Assembly: GCA_946407065.1 (NCBI GenBank)
Contig: CAMJMQ010000006.1
Coordinates: forward strand, 45,550 to 109,549
Reading direction: 5' to 3'
Source of the DNA: an uncultured Clostridia bacterium
GTDB taxonomy: Bacteria > Bacillota > Clostridia > Oscillospirales > Acutalibacteraceae
Length of the DNA: 64,000 bases
Below are positions 58,564 to 64,000 of the stretch, piece after piece; within the stretch, counting starts at the first letter, position 1; every line of letters starts with the position of its first letter. A model generated the notes under the pieces. That model saw only the letters and a list, made by a program, of their open reading frames with translations. It searched no databases and was not told where the DNA came from. Made by a program: the position numbers and the translations under genes.

Positions 58564-61500
58564 TTATCTCGAGCGGATCAGCTGATAGAAGGCTTCGATC
58601 TTGGCGCTGTCCTCGTCAAGACCGCTTCTCTTGCCTTCCTCGATCGCTTCGGTAATGATCCTGTAATCGTGCGGGATGATCCTTTTGAACTTCGGCAGAT
58701 ACGCGTCAAAGTCACTGAGGATCCGTTTGCCTTTTTCGGAGCCTGTCGCCTCCACGTGCTCCGAGATCAGCGCCTTGAGCTCGTCGATATCCCTTTGCTC
58801 GCTCAGCTCGGAGCACTCGACCAGCTCCTTATTCAACCGCTTGTACAGGTGATGGTGTTCATCCAGTACATAGGCGACGCCGCCCGACATACCGGCGGCA
58901 AAATTCTTGCCGGTGCTGCCGAGGATGACGACCTTGCCGCCTGTCATATATTCACATCCGTGCTCGCCGACGCCCTCGACGACGGCTGTCGCGCCCGAAT
59001 TGCGCACACAAAAGCGCTCGCCCGCGATACCGTTGATAAACGCCTTGCCGCTTGTCGCGCCATAGAGAGCGACGTTGCCGATGATGATGTTCTCCTCCGC
59101 CTTGAAGCGACTGTGTTCATCGGGGTAAACGATCAGCTTACCGCCCGATAATCCTTTTCCGAAATAGTCATTGCTGTCGCCTTTGAGCTCCATCGTCAAG
59201 CCCCTCGGGATAAACGCGCCAAAGCTCTGACCGCCCGAGCCGTTGCAGATGATCCGATAGGTATCGTCATTGAGATCCTCGCCGTATTTCTTGGTGATCT
59301 CGGAGCCGAACGCCGTACCAAGGGAGCGATCGGTATTGCGAACGTCGATCTCTATCTTTGCCGGCTTGCTCTCGCGGAATGCCTTTTTGAACCCTTTGAT
59401 GATGACCTTTTCATCCAAAGTATCGGAGAGCTTGAAGTCATAGGGGCTTTTCTCATCATATCTGATCGATGATTCATCAAGATGATGATCGAGAATCGCG
59501 GACACATCGATCTGCTGTTCACGCTCAGAGAGATCGGCTCGCTTCTTCAAAAGATCCTTTCGCCCGATCAGCTCGTCGATGGTACGCACGCCCAGCCGCG
59601 CCATATACTCGCGCAGTTCTTCGGCGATGAAGCGCATGAAGTTGACGACATATTCCGGCTTACCCATGAAGCGTTTTCTCAGCTCGGGATTCTGTGTCGC
59701 CACACCGAAGGGGCAGGTGTCGAGGTTGCAGACGCGCATCATCGCACAGCCCAAGGTAACCAGCGGCGCGGTCGCAAAGCCGAATTCCTCCGCGCCGAGG
59801 ATCGCCGCGATCGCGACGTCACGGCCTGTCATCAGCTTGCCGTCCGTTTCGATGACGACCTTGTTCCTCAGCCCGTTGAGCAGGAGCGTTTGGTGCGCTT
59901 CGGCAAGACCGAGCTCCCACGGAAGTCCCGCGTTATAGATCGAGTTGCGCGGCGCGGCGCCTGTTCCGCCGTCATAGCCTGAGATCAGGATGACCTCTGC
60001 GCCTGCCTTCGCAACGCCTGCGGCTACCGTGCCTACGCCTGCTTCCGAGACGAGCTTGACGGAAATACGCGCCTTTTTGTTTGCGTTTTTCAGATCATAG
60101 ATCAGCTGAGCCAGATCCTCGATCGAATAGATATCGTGATGCGGCGGCGGTGAGATCAGCGACACGCCGGGCGTGGAATGGCGGGTCTTTGCGATCCACG
60201 GATAGACCTTCATTCCCGGCAGATGACCGCCCTCGCCGGGCTTTGCGCCCTGCGCCATTTTGATCTGGAGCTCATCGGCAGAGTTGAGATAGGTCGAGGT
60301 CACACCGAAACGGCCGGAAGCCACCTGCTTGATTGCCGAGCATCGGTTGTGCTTGGTGCCCTTTGTTGCTAACCGTTCGGGGCTTTCGCCGCCCTCGCCG
60401 GAATTGCTCTTGCCGCCCAGCATATTCATGGCGAGCGCCAACGCCTCATGCGCCTCCTGAGAGATCGAGCCGTAGGACATCGCGCCCGTCTTGAAGCGCC
60501 TGACGATACTGTCAACGCTTTCAACCTCGTCGAGCGAGATCGGCGTATCGGCGTAGTTAAAATCAAATAGTCCGCGGATACTGACCGGCTGCATTTCTTC
60601 ATTGAGCATACGGGAGTATTCCTTGAATAGCTTATAATCGTTATTTCTTGTCGCCGCCTGTAATGCGTGGATCGTCCGCGGATTATAGAGGTGTTCCTCC
60701 TTACCGCTGCGGCTCTTATGACTGCCGCGCGACTCGAGCTCCCCGCTCACCGTCAGCCCGAGCGGATCGAATGCCGCTGAGTGCAGACGGTCGACGTTCT
60801 GCTCGATATCCTCAAGCGTGATACCGCCGATACGGCTGACCGTGCCCGTAAAGTATTCATCGATCAGCTTCTCGCTGAGTCCCAGCGCTTCAAAGTTCTT
60901 GGAACCCTGATAGGATTGCAGGGTCGAGATACCCATCTTTGACGCGATCTTCACGATACCGTGCAAAACGGCGTTGTTGTAATCCTCGATCGCCGCATAG
61001 TAGTCCTTGTCGAGCAGATCGTCGTGGATCAGCTCATGGATCGTCTCGAGCGCCAGATACGGATTGACCGCGCTTGCGCCGTAGGCGAGCAGGGTCGCGA
61101 AGTGGTGCACCTCTCGCGGCTCTCCGCTTTCAAGCACGATGGAGAGGGCTGTTCGGCGCTTTGTCGCGACCAAATGCTGGTGCAGCGCCGATACCGCGAG
61201 CAGCGACGGGATCGCCAGATGGTTTTCGTCCACTCCCCTGTCGGAGAGGATCAGGATATTCGCTCCCGCGGCGCTCGCCTTGTCCGCTTCCACATACAGG
61301 CGGCGTATTGCCTTGCTCAGCTTTGTGTTTTTATAGTACAGGATCGGGATCTCGGCGACCTTGAAGCCGGGCAGGTTCATTCGCTTGAGCTTGAGCAGTC
61401 CTGTCGAGGTAAGGATCGGGTTGACGACCTTGATGACCTTGCAGTTATCCGCCTTTTCCTCCAAAAGATTGCCGTCCTTGCCGATATAGATGGTGGTCGA

Positions 61501-63093
61501 GGTGACGATCTCCTCGCGGATCGCGTCGATCGGAGGATTGGTCACCTGCGCGAAGTTCTGCTTGAAATAATCGAACAGCGGCTGCGGCTGATCGGACAAG
61601 ACCGCGAGCGGTTTATCCGATCCCATCGCGGCGATCGGCTCAGAGCCGTTCTGCGCCATCGGCAGGATCGACGTCATCACGTCCTCGTAGGTATAGCCGA
61701 ATGCCTTTTGCAGGCGACGGCGCTCCTCCCTGTGATGCTCCTCCACCTTTGCGTTCGGCACTTTCAGATATTTCAGGCGGGTCAGGTTGCTGTCGAGCCA
61801 TTCGCCGTACGGCGCTTTGGAAGCATAATGCAGCTTGATCTCTTCATCGCCGATCAAACGTCCCTGCACGGTGTCCACGAGCAGCATCTTGCCCGGATGG
61901 AGGCGCTCCTTCTTCACGATCCTTTCAGCGGGGATCGGCAGTGCTCCAACCTCGGAGCTCAGGATCAGATGATCGTCATCGGTGATATAGTATCTCGACG
62001 GTCTGAGTCCGTTTCTGTCGAGCACCGCGCCCATCATATCGCCGTCCGAGAACAGGATCGACGCGGGACCGTCCCACGGCTCCATCATCGTCGCGTAGTA
62101 TTGATAAAAATCGCGTTCCTTTTGCGAGATCGCGTCGTTGTTGTCCCACGGCTCTGGAATAGTGATCATCACGGCAAGCGGCAGCTCCATTCCACTCATC
62201 ACCAAGAATTCGAGGGTATTATCCAATCGCGCGGAATCCGAGCCGTCGGGATTTATGACCGGCAGTACCTTGTCCATGTCGCCCATAAGATACTGCGACG
62301 CCATGTTTTCTTCACGCGCAAGCATCTTGTCGCTGTTGCCGCGGATGGTGTTGATCTCGCCGTTATGCACGATCATACGGTTCGGGTGCGCCTTCTGCCA
62401 GCTCGGGAAGGTGTTGGTCGAAAAGCGCGAATGCACCAGAGCGATCGCGCTCTCATACGCCTCGTCCTCTAAATCAAGATAAAACCGCCTGAGATCGCCG
62501 ACGAGGAACATGCCCTTATACACGATCGTCCTCGACGACAGCGAGGCGACATAGGTGTCCTCGTTGCTTTGTTCAAAGGATCGCCGCGCGACATACAGCT
62601 TGCGGTCAAAGTCGATCCCGCGCTTGATATCCTGAGGGCGGTTGATGAAGCACTGCTCGATATCAGGCATACACTCCCGCGCCTTGCTGCCGATTGCATC
62701 AGGATCGCAGGGGACTTCTCGCCACCCTAAAACGGCTAAGCCCTCCTTTTCCGCGATGATCTCGAACATCTTCTTCGCCTGATTGCGCCGAAGCTCATTT
62801 TGAGGGAAGAAGAACATACCGACTGCGTAATCTCGCTTTGCGCCGATCGGAATGTTCAGTTCCTGTGCCGTCCTTTGGAAAAAGCGGTCTGAGATCTGGA
62901 GCAGGATTCCGACGCCGTCGCCGGTCTTGCCCTCTGCATCCTTACCGGCACGGTGCTCTAAGGTCTCGACGATCGTCAGGGCGTTGTCAACCGTGGTATG
63001 CGAGGGCTTGCCCTTGATGTTGACAACCGCGCCGATACCGCAGTTATCGTGCTCAAAGCACTCTCGATAGAGAAGGTTATTTGTGTTATTCAT
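58564..63093 (-). CDS. gltB: Glutamate synthase (NADPH) large subunit
   Basis: Converts glutamine plus 2-oxoglutarate to two glutamates. The 1509 residues match GltB. The N-terminal class II amidotransferase has EHDNCGIGAVV, where Cys18 is expected to become the nucleophile after propeptide removal. The FMN/3Fe-4S synthase domain has GAMSYGSISQEAHEALA, GGKSNSGEGGE, SGYDGGTGAAPRNSI and the Cys cluster GCAMMRVCNLDTCPFGVATQ. The C-terminal beta-helix (GXXG repeats such as VGEHGCEYMTGGKVVILG) completes it. The ribosome site is AAGGAAGGG. The upstream oxidoreductase is separated by a terminator. Confidence 0.97.
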   Translation of the reverse strand: MNNTNNLLYRECFEHDNCGIGAVVNIKGKPSHTTVDNALTIVETLEHRAGKDAEGKTGDGVGILLQISDRFFQRTAQELNIPIGAKRDYAVGMFFFPQNELRRNQAKKMFEIIAEKEGLAVLGWREVPCDPDAIGSKARECMPDIEQCFINRPQDIKRGIDFDRKLYVARRSFEQSNEDTYVASLSSRTIVYKGMFLVGDLRRFYLDLEDEAYESAIALVHSRFSTNTFPSWQKAHPNRMIVHNGEINTIRGNSDKMLAREENMASQYLMGDMDKVLPVINPDGSDSARLDNTLEFLVMSGMELPLAVMITIPEPWDNNDAISQKERDFYQYYATMMEPWDGPASILFSDGDMMGAVLDRNGLRPSRYYITDDDHLILSSEVGALPIPAERIVKKERLHPGKMLLVDTVQGRLIGDEEIKLHYASKAPYGEWLDSNLTRLKYLKVPNAKVEEHHREERRRLQKAFGYTYEDVMTSILPMAQNGSEPIAAMGSDKPLAVLSDQPQPLFDYFKQNFAQVTNPPIDAIREEIVTSTTIYIGKDGNLLEEKADNCKVIKVVNPILTSTGLLKLKRMNLPGFKVAEIPILYYKNTKLSKAIRRLYVEADKASAAGANILILSDRGVDENHLAIPSLLAVSALHQHLVATKRRTALSIVLESGEPREVHHFATLLAYGASAVNPYLALETIHELIHDDLLDKDYYAAIEDYNNAVLHGIVKIASKMGISTLQSYQGSKNFEALGLSEKLIDEYFTGTVSRIGGITLEDIEQNVDRLHSAAFDPLGLTVSGELESRGSHKSRSGKEEHLYNPRTIHALQAATRNNDYKLFKEYSRMLNEEMQPVSIRGLFDFNYADTPISLDEVESVDSIVRRFKTGAMSYGSISQEAHEALALAMNMLGGKSNSGEGGESPERLATKGTKHNRCSAIKQVASGRFGVTSTYLNSADELQIKMAQGAKPGEGGHLPGMKVYPWIAKTRHSTPGVSLISPPPHHDIYSIEDLAQLIYDLKNANKKARISVKLVSEAGVGTVAAGVAKAGAEVILISGYDGGTGAAPRNSIYNAGLPWELGLAEAHQTLLLNGLRNKVVIETDGKLMTGRDVAIAAILGAEEFGFATAPLVTLGCAMMRVCNLDTCPFGVATQNPELRKRFMGKPEYVVNFMRFIAEELREYMARLGVRTIDELIGRKDLLKKRADLSEREQQIDVSAILDHHLDESSIRYDEKSPYDFKLSDTLDEKVIIKGFKKAFRESKPAKIEIDVRNTDRSLGTAFGSEITKKYGEDLNDDTYRIICNGSGGQSFGAFIPRGLTMELKGDSNDYFGKGLSGGKLIVYPDEHSRFKAEENIIIGNVALYGATSGKAFINGIAGERFCVRNSGATAVVEGVGEHGCEYMTGGKVVILGSTGKNFAAGMSGGVAYVLDEHHHLYKRLNKELVECSELSEQRDIDELKALISEHVEATGSEKGKRILSDFDAYLPKFKRIIPHDYRIITEAIEEGKRSGLDEDSAKIEAFYQLIRSR

Positions 63094-63124
63094 ATGACCC
63101 TTCCTTTCCGATGATCATTTGATA

Positions 63125-63165
63125 AAAAGAGCGGCTGCCTCACCTGAGCGGTGAGACAGCCTTTA
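63125..63165 (-). terminator. Terminator upstream of gltB
   Basis: 12-bp stem GGCTGTCTCACC / GGTGAGGCAGCC on the minus strand (one mismatch), then a TTTTT run; it ends the oxidoreductase transcript. Confidence 0.8.
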
Positions 63166-63170
63166 GTCAA

Positions 63171-64000
63171 TTATTGCAACTTTGCAAGGAGCTGCTCGCG
63201 TGTTAGGTTCGAGTTGTGTGAAATCTCATCATTGGGAATCACTCTGAGGATCTTGCCGTTATAGCGGGAGATTAGCACAGCGGCTTTCTCTCCGTTTATA
63301 TCAATAAAGGTTTCTGTTGTTTTTTCGTCAAGCGGTACCTGTTTTTTGAGGTTGGCTTTCTCTGTCAGCGCGCCTGTCGGACAGAGCTGAACGCACAGTC
63401 CGCAGTTGTTGCACTTGGTCTGATCGAGCGGGAGCGCGAAGGCGGGGGAGGGCTCGGTCGTGAAGCCTCTTCCCATCAAGCCTAAAGCGTGGATGTCCAT
63501 GACCTCGCGGCAGCTTCTCACGCACAGTCCGCAGAGGATGCACTTCGCGGTGTTGCGCTCGATGAACGCGTTTTCGTCGTGGGTGTACTTTTGCGGCATT
63601 TCGCCTTTGAAGCGGCTCGGGTCGATGTCGTAGCGTTGCGCTACATTGAGCAGTTTGCACTTGTAATACTCGCGGCAGCCGCATTCTAAGCATCGGCTTG
63701 CTTCTGCCTGCGCCTCTTCCTCGGTGAAGCCTAAGCTGACCTCGTCGAAGTTTTTGTTTCTTACCTCGGGGTCTAAAACGCGCGGCGTTTTTCTCGGCTC
63801 TTTCTTACGGTCAGAATAGTCGATCGTCGCTTCGTCACGCTTGGAGATATACGGAACGCGGGTATCTAAGCTTTGACCGTTCAGATAAGCGTCAACCGCC
63901 TTTGCACAGCGGTCAGCCTCGCCGATCGCTTCGATGGCGATGGACGCGCCGCGGTTGGTCGCGTCGCCGATCGCGAACACGCCGTCAATGCTGGTGGTAA
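63171..64000 (-). CDS. FAD-dependent oxidoreductase with C-terminal ferredoxin domain (5' truncated by window edge)
   Basis: The frame is open to the window end, so the N-terminal part is missing. TSIDGVFAIGDATNRGASIAIEAIGEADRCA is the final FAD-binding block of GltD-like flavoproteins. It is followed by ASRCLECGCREYYKC and two 4Fe-4S cassettes (CILCGLCVRSC near CREVMD, and CNNCGLCVQLCPTGAL). The tail after about residue 220 is strand-rich. This layout is that of NAD(P)H-dependent glutamate-synthase-like or heterodisulfide/iron-sulfur oxidoreductases. Next to gltBD it may supply electrons, but the exact partner is unknown. Confidence 0.85.
   Translation of the reverse strand, partial: TTSIDGVFAIGDATNRGASIAIEAIGEADRCAKAVDAYLNGQSLDTRVPYISKRDEATIDYSDRKKEPRKTPRVLDPEVRNKNFDEVSLGFTEEEAQAEASRCLECGCREYYKCKLLNVAQRYDIDPSRFKGEMPQKYTHDENAFIERNTAKCILCGLCVRSCREVMDIHALGLMGRGFTTEPSPAFALPLDQTKCNNCGLCVQLCPTGALTEKANLKKQVPLDEKTTETFIDINGEKAAVLISRYNGKILRVIPNDEISHNSNLTREQLLAKLQ

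Noticed and set aside
60961..62472. 503-codon plus-strand frame opposite gltB
   Set aside because: Shadow frame; gltB motifs run through the whole interval on the other strand.

Overview
The window looks like a chromosomal segment of a gut-type, spore-forming member of the Clostridia, most like Oscillospiraceae/Ruminococcaceae. This is an inference from the SpoIIE gene, strong GGAGG ribosome sites, TTGACA/TATAAT promoters, zinc-ribbon membrane proteins and an abundance of GTAGGG-headed palindromic repeats. The core is moderately GC-rich; one block (about 42.4-48.9 kb) is visibly AT-richer and behaves like an acquired accessory region.

Layout. 0-4 kb: the 3' end of a GH13 glucosidase/amylase, a GNAT acetyltransferase and a large secreted SGNH-hydrolase-like protein. 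4-8.5 kb: spoIIE and an ECF sigma/anti-sigma-like pair. 8.6-17.4 kb: a complete arginine pathway on the minus strand, argG-argH-argC-argJ-argB-argD-argF, with four in-phase ArgR-like boxes over the argG promoter and an inverted-repeat element in every one of its six gaps. 17.9-22 kb: a teichoic-acid-type transferase and an acyltransferase. 22.2-24.8 kb: two zinc-ribbon paralogues, the second cut short where a repeat begins. 25-35.3 kb: metG, tatD, a type I toxin-antitoxin-like locus, a small membrane protein with a membrane XRE regulator, exoIII, murF, ddl, a MIF-like tautomerase and fba. 35.3-37.6 kb: a repeat hotspot including a tandem array with an exact 100-bp period, around an SGNH lipoprotein gene. 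37.6-42 kb: a zinc-ribbon membrane protein, pnp, rpsO and an XRE regulator. 42.4 kb: tRNA-Thr(CGU).

42.5-49 kb is the accessory block: a helicase-loader-like ATPase, a replisome-organizer-like protein, an excisionase-like protein, an XRE regulator, a complete type III toxin-antitoxin locus (promoter, RNA repeats, attenuating terminator, ToxN-like RNase), a serine recombinase, a second type I toxin-antitoxin-like locus and a decayed surface-protein fragment. 49-55 kb: a YczE-type membrane protein with a Cys-rich small protein, then a gamma-glutamyl/thiol cluster (Met/Cys-rich leader peptide, terminator, class II amidotransferase, two glutamate-cysteine-ligase-like enzymes, PatB-type C-S lyase). 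55.3-64 kb: pyrG, carrying an in-frame palindromic repeat insertion, then gltD, gltB and a partial FAD/ferredoxin oxidoreductase.

The most notable items are the type III toxin-antitoxin system, the paired type I-like loci whose convergent transcripts share the same 5' leader, the protein-coding repeat insertion in pyrG, two families of inverted-arm repeats whose arms match within each element, and the leader-peptide-controlled thiol cluster. All functions come from reading the sequence; no database search was run.
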